A stretch of 59,077 bases of DNA from CAWULT01 sp963923455 (GTDB lineage: Bacteria > Acidobacteriota > Vicinamibacteria > Vicinamibacterales > UBA2999), in NCBI GenBank assembly GCA_963923455.1, contig CAWULT010000015.1:1-59077 (forward strand), read 5' to 3'. Position 1 is the stretch's first letter, and every line of letters begins with the position of its first letter. The notes beneath the pieces were generated by a model that did no database searches, was not told the DNA's origin, and saw only the letters and a program-made list of their open reading frames with translations. Positions 40,956-50,163 of the stretch are shown here, piece by piece. A program made the position numbers and the translations under genes.

Positions 40956-42746
40956 CTACCGGCGCACGAACGGCGTCTGCGCGGTGACGCCCATGCCTTC
41001 GGTGACGGTGAGGACGCGATTGGCCGCGAGGCCGGCGAGCGTCTCCGTGCCGCCCGACGGCCACCGGATCTCGAGGCGATCGATGCGCGTGGCCGCGCCG
41101 AGGCCCACGTGCACGCGGAGGTCGTGCTGGCTCAGGTAGCTCGAGCCGGCCCGCACTTCCCGGATCTGCGTGCGGCCGGCGGCCGTCACCCGCACGCGCG
41201 CGCCGATGGCCGACCGGTTGCTCTTCGTCCCCACCAGCCGGAGCAGGACGCTGGCGCGGGTTGCAGGCGCGTCGTTGCGAAGCAGGTCGGCGTCACCGCC
41301 GTTGTTGACGATCAGCAGATCGAGGTCGCCGTCGTTGTCGACGTCGCCGGCGGCGAGGGCACGGCCCACCTTCTCCGGGACGAAGCCGGGCCCCGCGCCG
41401 CGGCTGACGTCGCGGTAACGGCCCCCGTCGTTGCGCAGCAGCAGGCGCCTCTGGTTCTCGGTGGCGCCGGGGCGGACGTGGCCGGGGCTGTTCATCACGT
41501 GGCCGTTGACGACCGCCAGGTCCAGATCCGCATCGTTGTCGTAGTCGAAGAACACGGCGCCGAAGCCGACGTAGGGGAGCGTCGCCGGCCCGACGCCGGT
41601 CTTGAACGTCACGTCCTCGAAGAGGCCCCCGCCTAGGTTGTGGAACAGCGTGTGGCCCTCGTACTCGTGGTTGGTCACGAACAGGTCCAGCCGCCCGTCA
41701 CCGTCGTAGTCGCCGAAGTCGGTGCCCATGCCGGCCCGCGGGTTGCCGTCGCTCGCCACCGAGACGCCGGCGAGCAGCGCGGCCTCCGTGAACCGGCGCC
41801 CCCGCTCGTTGTGGTAGAGGAAGTTCGGCGTCGTGTCGTTGGCGACGAACAGGTCCACCCAGCCGTCGTCGTCGTAGTCGCCGGCCACGACACCGAGGCC
41901 GTTGCCCCGGTGGTCGTAGACGCCCCACTCGCGGCTGACGTCCGTGAAGGTGCCATTGCCGTTGTTGCGGAACAGCACGCTGCGCAGGGGCATGAAGTTG
42001 AGCGGGTGGCAGTACATCCGCAACTGCTGCGCCGCCTGGCCGCAGAACACGGGATTCTCCACGCGCGCGTCGACGTAGTTGACGACGAACAGGTCGACGA
42101 AGCCGTCACGGTCGACGTCGGCGAACGCGCAGCTCGTGCTGAAGGCCGAACCCGCGGCCACACCTGCCGTCCGCGTGACGTCGGTGAAGCCCTTGCCGCC
42201 GTCGTTGTGGAACAGGATGTTCGGGCCCACGTTGGTGACGTAGAGGTCTGGAAACCCGTCGTTGTCGTAGTCGGCCGCGCACGCGCCCATGCCGTATTCG
42301 CGGTGCCCGAGGCCGGCGGTCGCGGTGACGTCGGCGAACGTGCCATTGCCCCGGTTCCGGAAGAGCCGATGACGGGCGCGCCGGTCCACGGCGGGATCGG
42401 TCGGCGATCCGCCGTCGACGAGCAGCGCGTCGACGGCGCCGTCCGCGTCGTAGTCGAGGAACAGGCCGCCGCCACTCATGATCTCCAGCAGGTGCCGGGC
42501 GGCGCTCGCGCCGTTGACGTGGTGGAACTCGATGCCGGCCGTGGCCGCGACGGGCGTGAAGCGTACCCCGGCATCGATCGTCGGGGCCGCGGCGCCGCGC
42601 CCGGCGGCCGCCGGGCCGCCGCGAGGGGCGGCGCCCCGCGCGGCCGGGCCCGCCGTGCGCTGGCCGGCCGGCAGCGCCGCCGTCGCGAGCACACAGGTCA
42701 GGGCGGCCAGCGCAGTCCGCAGTCCGGGCGTCCGCGAGCGCGTCAC
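40956..42746 (-). CDS. Exported FG-GAP/ASPIC-UnbV (CRTAC1-type) protein
   Basis: 596 residues. The GTG at 42746 overlaps the stop of the TPR gene as GTGA. A signal peptide (LRTALAALTCVLATAALPAG) and low-complexity linker lead to a beta-propeller with at least seven DxDxDG-type Ca-binding blade motifs (DYDNDGFPDLYV, DVDRDGFVDLFV, DYDDDGWVDLFV, DYDGDGRLDLFV, DVDNDGDLDLLI). The C-terminal ASPIC/UnbV domain (NRSAIGARVRVTAAG ... SYLSQHDLRVHVGLG ... IRWPSGG) follows. Biochemical function is unknown for the family; it resembles the extracellular cartilage acidic protein 1. Paired with a TPR gene and next to a TonB receptor, it is probably part of an envelope ligand-capture or processing unit (inference). 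Confidence 0.88.
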   Translation of the reverse strand: MTRSRTPGLRTALAALTCVLATAALPAGQRTAGPAARGAAPRGGPAAAGRGAAAPTIDAGVRFTPVAATAGIEFHHVNGASAARHLLEIMSGGGLFLDYDADGAVDALLVDGGSPTDPAVDRRARHRLFRNRGNGTFADVTATAGLGHREYGMGACAADYDNDGFPDLYVTNVGPNILFHNDGGKGFTDVTRTAGVAAGSAFSTSCAFADVDRDGFVDLFVVNYVDARVENPVFCGQAAQQLRMYCHPLNFMPLRSVLFRNNGNGTFTDVSREWGVYDHRGNGLGVVAGDYDDDGWVDLFVANDTTPNFLYHNERGRRFTEAALLAGVSVASDGNPRAGMGTDFGDYDGDGRLDLFVTNHEYEGHTLFHNLGGGLFEDVTFKTGVGPATLPYVGFGAVFFDYDNDADLDLAVVNGHVMNSPGHVRPGATENQRRLLLRNDGGRYRDVSRGAGPGFVPEKVGRALAAGDVDNDGDLDLLIVNNGGDADLLRNDAPATRASVLLRLVGTKSNRSAIGARVRVTAAGRTQIREVRAGSSYLSQHDLRVHVGLGAATRIDRLEIRWPSGGTETLAGLAANRVLTVTEGMGVTAQTPFVRR

Positions 42747-44785
42747 GGCAGGGCCCCCGCGCGCAGGGCCTCGCGGCGCAGCCTGGCGTACTCGGTCCGG
42801 TGCGCCCGCGCTTCGTCGACGCGGCCGGCGCCTTCGAGGGCATCGGCGAGGTACCGGTGCGCGTCGATCGGCCCGCCCGTCGAGGCGGCCACCTCGAGGT
42901 GCGTGATCGCCTCGGCGGCGCTGCCCGCGCCGAGCAGCGCGACGCCGAGCGCGAAGTGCCCGGTCGGCGCGCGCGGCTCGCTCTCGACCACCCGGCGCAG
43001 CAGCGCGACCGCCTGTGCGTGCTCGCCGTTGGCCAAGTGCACGTCGGCCTCGCGCCGCCATGCCGCGACGGCGAACTCGTGCGTACGCGCGTCGGCGGCC
43101 TCGTCCTGCAGTTGCTGGAACACGGCGAGTTCCGCGCGGCCGGCGTCGGCCTGGCCCATCCGCAGCAGCGCGGTGCCCAGCACGTAGCGGGCCTCCTTCT
43201 GCCTGGCGTCGGCAGCCACGGCGGCGCGCGCCGCGGCCGCCGCCTCCGCGAACCGGCCTTCCCGCAGTTGGATCTGCGCGATCCCGACGCGCGCGGTCAC
43301 CCGGGCCGGGTCGAGCAACAGCGCCACGGCGTACTCCGCGAGGGCGTCGTCGTGCCGGCTCTGGCGGTAGTACATGTCGGCGAGCTCGTGGTGGGCAGCG
43401 GCGTCGTTCGGCACCAGCGCGATACGGTGCTCGAAGGCGTCAATCGCCCCGGCGTAGTCCTGCTGCTGCCGCCGCAGCGCGCCAATCGTCTGATACAGGC
43501 TGTTGAACCCGAGGAGCGGCGAGAACCGGACCGCGGCGTCGAACGCCGCAATGGCCTTCGGGTAATCCACCTGCCGCTGATGGACCAGCCCCAGCCGGTA
43601 CTGCGCCCGGCCCGAGCCGGGCAGCCGTGCCAGTGTTTCACGCAGGGAGCGCGCGGCCTCCTCCAGCTGGCCGGCGGCCACGAGGGCGTCGGCCAGTGCG
43701 AGCCGGGCCCGCTCGTCGGCGGCGTCCAGCCGGACCGCGGTCCGCAGCGCGTCGACGGCCGCGCCGGCCTGGCCCTTGGTGAGCAGAACGAGGCCCAGCA
43801 CCCGATGGGGCTCGGACCGATCGGGCGCGAGCTCGATGGCCGTCTGCAGCGCCCGGACGGCGTCGTCGTCGAGGCCGCTGCGGAACGCGTCCGCCGCCCG
43901 CCGCAGGGCCCCGGCCTCGAGCCCTGCCTTGGTGAGCGGGTCCTGCGCGGCCGCCTTCCGGAAGCTCGCCACGGCCTCGTCCAGCCGGCCCTGGCGCAGC
44001 AGGTCGAAGCCCGCGGCGTACAGCACGGGCGGAAAGAACGGCTCGATGCCGGGCCGCTCGGCCACCAGACCCAGCTGAAGGAACGGCGAGGGATCGGGTG
44101 CCTCCGGGCGGGGTGAGGCTGCGACGGCATCCAGCAGCTGCGAGAGCGGGCCGCTCGCGCCCGCCCGGTCGCCGAGCGTCAGGCGCAGGCGCGCGAGCTG
44201 GTACGCGCGTGCGGCGCTCGTCGGGTCGGCTGCGAGCGCCCGGGCGAGCAGTGCCGCGGCCGTGGACCGACCCGCGGGCGTCGCCGCGTGCACGGTGGCG
44301 GCCAGCGCCATCGCGTCGAGGCGTGCCGGGTCCATGCGAAGCGCGGCGTCGAACGCCCGCAGGGCATCGGCCTGCCGGCCCCGGTCCAGATACACCCCGC
44401 CGATCGCCGTCTGCATCCGGGCCGCGGTTGCCGCATCGGCGCCTGAACGTTCGGCCGCGATGGCCCCCTCGTATCCCTGAATCAGCGCCTCCCACTGGCG
44501 GATGCCCTGGGCCAGCGCGTCGAGGCTGCTGGCGACCGTCGGTCCCTCGTCCCCGAAGGCGCCGTCGAGCGCGACGCCGAGGCCGCCCAGTGCCTCGATG
44601 ACGCCCGCCTTCGGGTCGAGGGTCTGGGCCGTGGCCGGTTCGGGTGTCGCGACGAGCCAGGCCGACGCAAGAAGGACCAGGGTGCGGCACGCGGCAAGGC
44701 ACGACAGGCGGCAGGCGGCCGGACTCGGTGGCCGTCTGCGGAAGGCCTGCATGGAAGGGGGTGGCCGGAAGGCCTGAGGCGCCAC
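42743..44785 (-). CDS. Exported TPR-repeat protein, partner of the CRTAC1-type protein
   Basis: 680 residues. The GTG at 44785 opens a long charged N-terminus with a hydrophobic stretch (TLVLLASAWLVATPEPATAQ) read as a signal sequence; a later ATG at 44752 is an alternative start. The remainder is a superhelix of TPR units, for example AYQLARLRLTLGDRAGASG, LGLVLLTKGQAGAAVDALR, YRLGLVHQRQVDYPKAIAAF, ELADMYYRQSRHDDALAEY and FALGVALLGAGSAAEAITHL. It overlaps the CRTAC1-type gene, indicating a two-protein unit. TACAAT lies 11 bases before the GTG. No enzymatic domain is seen. Confidence 0.87.
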   Translation of the reverse strand: MAPQAFRPPPSMQAFRRRPPSPAACRLSCLAACRTLVLLASAWLVATPEPATAQTLDPKAGVIEALGGLGVALDGAFGDEGPTVASSLDALAQGIRQWEALIQGYEGAIAAERSGADAATAARMQTAIGGVYLDRGRQADALRAFDAALRMDPARLDAMALAATVHAATPAGRSTAAALLARALAADPTSAARAYQLARLRLTLGDRAGASGPLSQLLDAVAASPRPEAPDPSPFLQLGLVAERPGIEPFFPPVLYAAGFDLLRQGRLDEAVASFRKAAAQDPLTKAGLEAGALRRAADAFRSGLDDDAVRALQTAIELAPDRSEPHRVLGLVLLTKGQAGAAVDALRTAVRLDAADERARLALADALVAAGQLEEAARSLRETLARLPGSGRAQYRLGLVHQRQVDYPKAIAAFDAAVRFSPLLGFNSLYQTIGALRRQQQDYAGAIDAFEHRIALVPNDAAAHHELADMYYRQSRHDDALAEYAVALLLDPARVTARVGIAQIQLREGRFAEAAAAARAAVAADARQKEARYVLGTALLRMGQADAGRAELAVFQQLQDEAADARTHEFAVAAWRREADVHLANGEHAQAVALLRRVVESEPRAPTGHFALGVALLGAGSAAEAITHLEVAASTGGPIDAHRYLADALEGAGRVDEARAHRTEYARLRREALRAGALP

Positions 44786-44796
44786 GATGCGCCCGG

Positions 44797-44802
44797 ATTG
44801 TA
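44797..44802 (-). promoter_or_regulatory. -10-like element TACAAT before the TPR-CRTAC1 operon
   Basis: TACAAT reads from 44802 to 44797, 11 bases before the GTG at 44785, leaving a leader of about 4-5 bases. Confidence 0.42.
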
Positions 44803-44962
44803 GGCCCTCGCACCGGGGCCATCAAGGTGTAGGACGGAGTAGCCGTTTCAAACCAGGTGTTGACTTGGAGCCATACTGCCGTCACATGGCCAGCCCAGAC
44901 CGTCCGAACAGCCCTAACCCAGGAGGCCCCGGGCGCGCGGTTACCCACGCCCGGTCCCACCT

Positions 44963-44991
44963 TTGACTCGGCTTGTGCTGAGGGGTATAAA
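44963..44991 (+). promoter_or_regulatory. Near-consensus sigma-70 promoter of TonB receptor 3
   Basis: TTGACT (44963-44968), a 17-base spacer and TATAAA (44986-44991). This is the best sigma-70 match seen in the window. Confidence 0.7.
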
Positions 44992-44995
44992 TCCC

Positions 44996-45011
44996 GGCAC
45001 TTTCCAGTGCC
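44996..45011 (+). promoter_or_regulatory. Perfect dyad at the predicted start of the TonB receptor 3 transcript
   Basis: GGCACT-TTCC-AGTGCC covers the predicted transcription start (about 44998). It could be a repressor operator or a 5' hairpin in the RNA. Confidence 0.45.
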
Positions 45012-45113
45012 TTCGTACTAGGCCGCGCTTGCACTCATTCGTCGTTCACCCTCGTCGATCCCGGGCTCGATCGGATTGACGGGGCAGGTCACCCGCAAGA
45101 CCGGAGGCAGATC

Positions 45114-48100
45114 ATGCGCGTGTTCGGTTCCCCATTGGCTCAGCTCACCTCAGACCGGCGTTGGAAGTGGGCGCTCGGCCTCGTCCTGGTCGGGATCGTC
45201 GCGTTGCTGCCCTCCCGCGCGGAGGCGCAGGGCACCGTTGCCGGGGTCATCCGCGATGCTTCTGGCGCCGTGTTGCCCGGTGTCACGGTCGAGGCCGCCA
45301 GTCCTGTGCTCATCGAGAAGGTCCGCAGTGCCATCACGGACGGCACGGGGCAGTACCGCATCACCGAGCTGCCCCCGGGCACCTACTCGGTCACGATGAC
45401 GCTGCCCGGCTTCACGACCGTCAGGCGCGAGGGCGTCGAGCTCAGCGGCGCCGGCGTGCTGACGTTGAACGGAGACATGCGCGTCGGCGGCGTGCAGGAG
45501 ACGATCACGGTCTCGGGCGAGGCGCCCATCGTCGACGTGCAGAGCACGCGCCGGCAGACGGTCGTCGATGACGAGACGATCAAGGCACTGCCCGCCACCC
45601 GCGGCTACAACGCGCTCGTGTTCCTGGTGCCGTCGATCACGGGCGGCAGCAACCAGATCGACCTGATGCCGGCGATGCGCATCTTCTACAGCCACGGTGG
45701 CCGCGGCAACGAGGGCCGCGTGTCGGTGGACGGCCTCAGCGTGGGCTCGGCGTTCAACGGCGGCGGCGTATCGGGCTATGTGGTCAACACGTCCGACTCG
45801 CAGGAGATGCAGTTGAGCCTCTCTGGCGGTCTCGGCGAGACCGAGGTGGGAGGGGCGACCGTCAACTTCATCCCGAAGACCGGCGGCAACACGTTCGCCG
45901 GCTCGGCGTTCGTGAGCCAGGCCGGCCAGTGGTCGCAGGGCAGCAACATCGACAGCCGGCTGCGCGGCTTCGGCCTGACCGACCCGCCGGCGCTCTATCA
46001 GAACTGGGACGTCAGCGGCTCGCTCGGCGGGCCGATCAAGCGCGACAAGCTGTGGTTCTTCGCCAACTACCGCGACTTCGGCTCGCACGACGCGATCCTT
46101 GGGATGTACGCCAACAAGAACGCCGGGAATCCCAACAGCTGGACGTACGAGCCCGACCGCAGCATTCCGGCACGCAGCGCCGTCTCGGCCACGCCGATGA
46201 ACATCCGTCTGACGTCGCAGTTGACCGCCCGCAACAAGGTCAGCTTCTTCTACGACTACCAGAAGCAGTGCAACGGCTCGACGCTGACGCAGGACGGCGG
46301 CGGGTGCCGCTCGCGCGGCAAGGACTGGGTGGCCAGCGGTACCACCACCAACGTCGCTCCCGAGGCCGCCAGCGGCGCCCAGGGCACGTCGGGCGGCGCC
46401 TTCGGGTACGGGGATACCTACCAGAGCGTCACGCAGGCCACGTGGTCGTCGCCGGTGACGAACCGGCTGCTGTTCGAGGCCGGCATCTCCAGCTACATGA
46501 GCAAGTGGGGCTGGATGGAGCAGCCGGGCGCCATCACCAACCTGATTCAGGTGCAGGAGCAGAACGCGATCAACGGGATGCCCGCCAACCTGACGTACCG
46601 CGCGCTCGACTGGAACTTCAACAACATGCAGAACCCGACGACGTGGCGGGCATCGGCCTCCTATGTCACCGGCGCGCACAGCATGAAGTTCGGGTACCAG
46701 GGCATCTTCAACCGGACCGACAATTTCAACCACTACAACCAGAACCGGTTGAACTACCGGTTCCAGAACGGCGTGCCGAACCAGTTCACGATGAACTACG
46801 GCGACTTCCTGATCATGGACCGCAGCGCGTCCACGTCGTTCTATGCGCAGGATCAGTGGACGATCAGCCGGCTGACGCTGCAGGGTGCCGTTCGCTTCGA
46901 CCGCGCCTGGAGCTGGTCGCCGGAGGGACAGGGCATCGACAAGGCCGACCGCTTCCATCCGACCGGCGGCATCACGTTCCCGCGCACGGAAGGCGTGCCC
47001 GGGTTCAACGACGTCACGCCGCGCATGGGCGCCGCGTGGGACGCGTTCGGCAACGGCAAGACGTCGGTCAAGGTCAACCTCGGCAAGTACCTGCAGAGCG
47101 CCAACAACCAGGACCGGTACACCCTGATGAACCCCGCGCAGGCCACGCGCTTCGCGCGCACGACCAACCGGTCGTGGACCGACGCCAACAGCAACTACGT
47201 GCCGGACTGCGACCTGATGAACCCGGTGGCGCAGGACCTGCGGGCGTCCGGCGGCGACTTCTGCGGCCAGTGGAGCAACCTGACCTTCGGTACGCCGCTG
47301 CCGCCCGCAGCGATCAACCCCGACATCCTGAAGGGCTGGGGCGTCCGGCCGTCCGACTGGCAGTTCGGCGCGTCGGTGCAGCAGCAGATCCTGCCGCGGG
47401 TGTCGGCCGAGGTCGGGTACAACCGCCGCTGGTTCAACGGCTTCACCGTGACCGACAACCGCGCCACCGTGGCGTCGGACTACGACCTCTTCACCTTCAC
47501 GGCGCCGACGAGCGCGGGCATTCCGCTCGAGGTGTCGGGGCAGACGATCCGCGCGTTCAACCCCGATCCGACGATCGCCGCGACCAACAACAGCTACGTC
47601 ACCTTTGCCAACGACTACGGGAAGACGATCCAGTACTGGCACGGCGTCGACGTGAACATCAACGCGCGGATGCGCAACGGGCTGGTCTTCCAGGGCGGCA
47701 CGAGCACCGGCCGCGGGGTCCGGGACAACTGCGGGGTGGTGGCGAAGCTCCCCGAACTGCTGCTCGTCGGGGGCGCCTGGCAGCAGCCCGAGTCGTGCCG
47801 GGTGGAGGAGCCGTGGCTGACGCAGTGGCGCGGCCTCGCGGCCTACACGGTGCCGAAGATCGACGTGGCCGTGAGCGCCAGCTTCCAGTTCAAGCCCGGC
47901 ACGCTCGGCATCGGCGGCAACGACGCGGCCACCAACGGCCAGTCGGTGGCGGCCAACTACCCGGTGCCGAACGCCATCGCATCGCAGACGCTCGGCCGTC
48001 CGCTGTCGCTGAACGCACCGAACACGACCGTCAACCTGCTGCTGCCCGGCCAGCGGTACGGCGACGACGTCAACCAGGTGGACCTGCGGCTGGCCAAGGT

Positions 48101-48275
48101 GCTGCGTTTCGGCCGCACCCGGACGCTCATCGGCATCGACCTCTACAACCTCTTCAACGCCAACCCGGGGCTGACCTTCAACCAGAACTGGGGCGCCGAC
48201 GGCGGTACCTGGCTGCGGCCGCAGACCATCCTGATGCCGCGGTTCGTCCGCTTCAACGCGACGGTGGACTTCTAG
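45114..48275 (+). CDS. TonB-dependent receptor with N-terminal carboxypeptidase-regulatory domain (third)
   Basis: 1053 residues. A longer signal region (WALGLVLVGIVALLPSRAEAQ) precedes the same carboxypeptidase-regulatory domain, plug (ETITVSGEAPIVDVQ) and barrel, ending in FVRFNATVDF. It is more divergent from the tandem pair than they are from each other, with a different leader and promoter. It lies between two CRTAC1-TPR pairs in mirror orientation, and its own downstream neighbours are again a CRTAC1-type lipoprotein and a TPR lipoprotein, suggesting a receptor with dedicated periplasmic or outer-membrane partners. Substrate unknown. Confidence 0.9.
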   Translation: MRVFGSPLAQLTSDRRWKWALGLVLVGIVALLPSRAEAQGTVAGVIRDASGAVLPGVTVEAASPVLIEKVRSAITDGTGQYRITELPPGTYSVTMTLPGFTTVRREGVELSGAGVLTLNGDMRVGGVQETITVSGEAPIVDVQSTRRQTVVDDETIKALPATRGYNALVFLVPSITGGSNQIDLMPAMRIFYSHGGRGNEGRVSVDGLSVGSAFNGGGVSGYVVNTSDSQEMQLSLSGGLGETEVGGATVNFIPKTGGNTFAGSAFVSQAGQWSQGSNIDSRLRGFGLTDPPALYQNWDVSGSLGGPIKRDKLWFFANYRDFGSHDAILGMYANKNAGNPNSWTYEPDRSIPARSAVSATPMNIRLTSQLTARNKVSFFYDYQKQCNGSTLTQDGGGCRSRGKDWVASGTTTNVAPEAASGAQGTSGGAFGYGDTYQSVTQATWSSPVTNRLLFEAGISSYMSKWGWMEQPGAITNLIQVQEQNAINGMPANLTYRALDWNFNNMQNPTTWRASASYVTGAHSMKFGYQGIFNRTDNFNHYNQNRLNYRFQNGVPNQFTMNYGDFLIMDRSASTSFYAQDQWTISRLTLQGAVRFDRAWSWSPEGQGIDKADRFHPTGGITFPRTEGVPGFNDVTPRMGAAWDAFGNGKTSVKVNLGKYLQSANNQDRYTLMNPAQATRFARTTNRSWTDANSNYVPDCDLMNPVAQDLRASGGDFCGQWSNLTFGTPLPPAAINPDILKGWGVRPSDWQFGASVQQQILPRVSAEVGYNRRWFNGFTVTDNRATVASDYDLFTFTAPTSAGIPLEVSGQTIRAFNPDPTIAATNNSYVTFANDYGKTIQYWHGVDVNINARMRNGLVFQGGTSTGRGVRDNCGVVAKLPELLLVGGAWQQPESCRVEEPWLTQWRGLAAYTVPKIDVAVSASFQFKPGTLGIGGNDAATNGQSVAANYPVPNAIASQTLGRPLSLNAPNTTVNLLLPGQRYGDDVNQVDLRLAKVLRFGRTRTLIGIDLYNLFNANPGLTFNQNWGADGGTWLRPQTILMPRFVRFNATVDF

Positions 48276-48313
48276 ACCGCCGCCGCGCGGGGTTGGCACC
48301 CCGCCGACCAGTT

Positions 48314-48356
48314 CAGGACCCGGCCCGCGCCCTCGCGGGCCGGGTCCTGCCGTTTT
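48314..48356 (+). terminator. Intrinsic terminator after TonB receptor 3
   Basis: A perfect 16-bp stem (48314-48329 and 48334-48349, loop CCCT) followed by CCGTTTT. It separates the receptor transcript from the next gene. Confidence 0.85.
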
Positions 48357-48370
48357 GGGCCCGCCTACCG

Positions 48371-48376
48371 TAAGAT
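48371..48376 (+). promoter_or_regulatory. -10-like element TAAGAT before the CRTAC1-type lipoprotein gene
   Basis: TAAGAT ends 5 bases before the GTG at 48382 and 11 bases before a second in-frame GTG at 48388. It lies just after the receptor terminator, so a separate short-leader transcript is likely. Confidence 0.4.
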
Positions 48377-48381
48377 CCTCT

Positions 48382-50163
48382 GTGACCGTGTCAGGTACCC
48401 CTTCAGCGTCCAGGAATCGTGTCCGTGCCCTCTGCCTCGCGCTCGGAGCCCTGCTGCCCATCGCCTGCGGAGGCGGTTCGCCCGGCAGCACGCCCGCCGC
48501 GTCCCCGCCGGCCCGCGAGCCGGACTTGTTCGCCGAGCGCGCCGCCGAAACCGGGCTCCGGTTCACCCACTTCAACGGCATGTCGGGGGAGCGCTACTAC
48601 CCCGAGATCATGGCGCCCGGCGTCGCGGTCTTCGATTACGACAACGACGGTGACCTCGACGTCTACCTGGTGCAGGGGCAGATGCTCGGGCCCAAGACGT
48701 TGAAGGACGCGACGTTTCCGCCCGCCTTCACGCTGAACGACCGGCTGTTCCGCAACGACCTCGTGGTGGCCGCCGACGGCACGCGGACGCTGCACTTCAC
48801 GGACGTGACCGAGCAGTCCGGCATCGACGTCCGCTCGTACGGCATGGGTGCCGCCACGGGGGACTACGACAACGACGGCTACGTCGACGTCTACCGCACG
48901 GGCCTCAAGGGCAGCGTGATGCTGCACAACAACGGCAACGGCACGTTCACCGACGTCACCGCCCGGACGGGCACGGGCAATCCCGGCGGATGGGGCGTGC
49001 CGGCCGCGTTCGTGGACTACGACCGGGACGGATTCCTGGACCTGTTCGTCGGCAACTACCTGCTGTACAGCATCGAGGCCGACATCGACTGCCTTGCGGT
49101 GACCGGCGTGCACGACTACTGCCCGCCGAACAGCTATCGCCCGCAGGCCGATCGCCTGTACCGCAACCGAGGCGACGGCACGTTCGCCGACGTGACGCGC
49201 ACGGCGCTCGTCGGCGGCGCCGACGGCCCGGCGCTGGGCGTGTCGACGGCCGACTTCGACGGGGACGGCTGGCCGGACATCTACGTCGGCAACGACGGCA
49301 CGGCCAACCAGCTCTGGATCAACCAGAAGAACGGCACGTTCACGGATCGCGCACTGCTGTCGGGTGTGGCGGTCAACGGCGCCGGCAACGCCGAGGCCAG
49401 CATGGGCATCGACGCCGGCGACTTCGACAACGACGGCGACGAGGACCTGTTCATCACGAACTGGCTCGCGCAGATGAACATCCTGTACGTCAACACCGGC
49501 GGCGGGATGTTCGAGGACCGGAAGGCCGCGTCGGGACTCGGGCCGCCCAGCCTGGCCAAGACCGGGTTCGGTACCGCGTGGTTCGACTACGACAACGACG
49601 GCTGGCTCGACCTGCTGACGTTGAACGGCAGCGTGTCGATCATCGAGGCGCAGGCCCGTGCCAACGACCCGTTCCCGTTGAAGATGTCCAATCAGCTCTA
49701 TCGCAACCTCGGCACCGGCCGGTTCGAGGACGTGTCGGCCAGGGCCGGTGCGGCGCTCAAGCTGATGGACGTCAGCCGCGGCGCGGGCTTCGGCGACCTC
49801 GACAACGATGGCGACGTCGACGTCGTGGTGGGCACCGCGGCCGGTCCGACCCGCCTGCTCATGAACGAGATCGGCAACCGGAACCACTGGGTCGGGCTGC
49901 GCCTCGTCTCGGGCCGGCGCGATGCGCTCGGCGCCAGGGTCGGGCTCGTGCGCGCGGACGGCTCCACGCTGTGGCGCCGGGTGCGCGCCGACGGCAGCTA
50001 CGCATCGGCCAACGATCCGCGCGTGCTCGTGGGCCTGGGCCCCGCCGGCACCGCGCCGGCGAGCGTGCGCGTGCAGTGGCCGGACGGCCAGACCGAGGAG
50101 TTTCCGCCGGCCGGGCTGGACCGCTGGACCACGCTCACCGAAGGGCAGGGCCGACGGCCGTGA
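48382..50163 (+). CDS. FG-GAP/ASPIC-UnbV (CRTAC1-type) lipoprotein
   Basis: 593 residues from the GTG at 48382. The signal ends in a lipobox (LGALLPIACGGG), so this copy is membrane-anchored, unlike the minus-strand homologue. It has at least seven DxDxDG blade motifs (FDYDNDGDLDVYLV, DYDNDGYVDV, DYDRDGFLDLFV, DFDGDGWPDIYV, DFDNDGDEDLFI, DYDNDGWLDLLT, DLDNDGDVDVVV) and a C-terminal ASPIC/UnbV domain (DALGARVGLVRADGSTLW ... DPRVLVGLG ... VQWPDGQ). The stop overlaps the TPR gene start as GTGA. A TTG at 48355 in the same frame lies on the terminator and is rejected as a start. Confidence 0.87.
   Translation: MTVSGTPSASRNRVRALCLALGALLPIACGGGSPGSTPAASPPAREPDLFAERAAETGLRFTHFNGMSGERYYPEIMAPGVAVFDYDNDGDLDVYLVQGQMLGPKTLKDATFPPAFTLNDRLFRNDLVVAADGTRTLHFTDVTEQSGIDVRSYGMGAATGDYDNDGYVDVYRTGLKGSVMLHNNGNGTFTDVTARTGTGNPGGWGVPAAFVDYDRDGFLDLFVGNYLLYSIEADIDCLAVTGVHDYCPPNSYRPQADRLYRNRGDGTFADVTRTALVGGADGPALGVSTADFDGDGWPDIYVGNDGTANQLWINQKNGTFTDRALLSGVAVNGAGNAEASMGIDAGDFDNDGDEDLFITNWLAQMNILYVNTGGGMFEDRKAASGLGPPSLAKTGFGTAWFDYDNDGWLDLLTLNGSVSIIEAQARANDPFPLKMSNQLYRNLGTGRFEDVSARAGAALKLMDVSRGAGFGDLDNDGDVDVVVGTAAGPTRLLMNEIGNRNHWVGLRLVSGRRDALGARVGLVRADGSTLWRRVRADGSYASANDPRVLVGLGPAGTAPASVRVQWPDGQTEEFPPAGLDRWTTLTEGQGRRP

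Larger units (their letters stand above)
44786..45113. other. Divergent regulatory region between the TPR gene and TonB receptor 3
   Basis: 328 bases. The left edge carries TACAAT for the minus-strand operon; the centre-right carries a near-consensus sigma-70 promoter and a hairpin at its predicted start; the remaining leader of about 110 bases ends in CCGGAGG before the receptor ATG. No gene is seen. Confidence 0.7.

Noticed and set aside
45019..45033. Sigma-54 promoter before the third TonB receptor
   Set aside because: A TTGCA is present but the nearest GG is two bases too close; a much better sigma-70 promoter exists at 44963.
48355..48381. TTG start of the CRTAC1-type lipoprotein at 48355
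   Set aside because: It lies immediately on the downstream side of the receptor terminator and before the TAAGAT element; a GTG at 48382 gives a normal lipoprotein signal.
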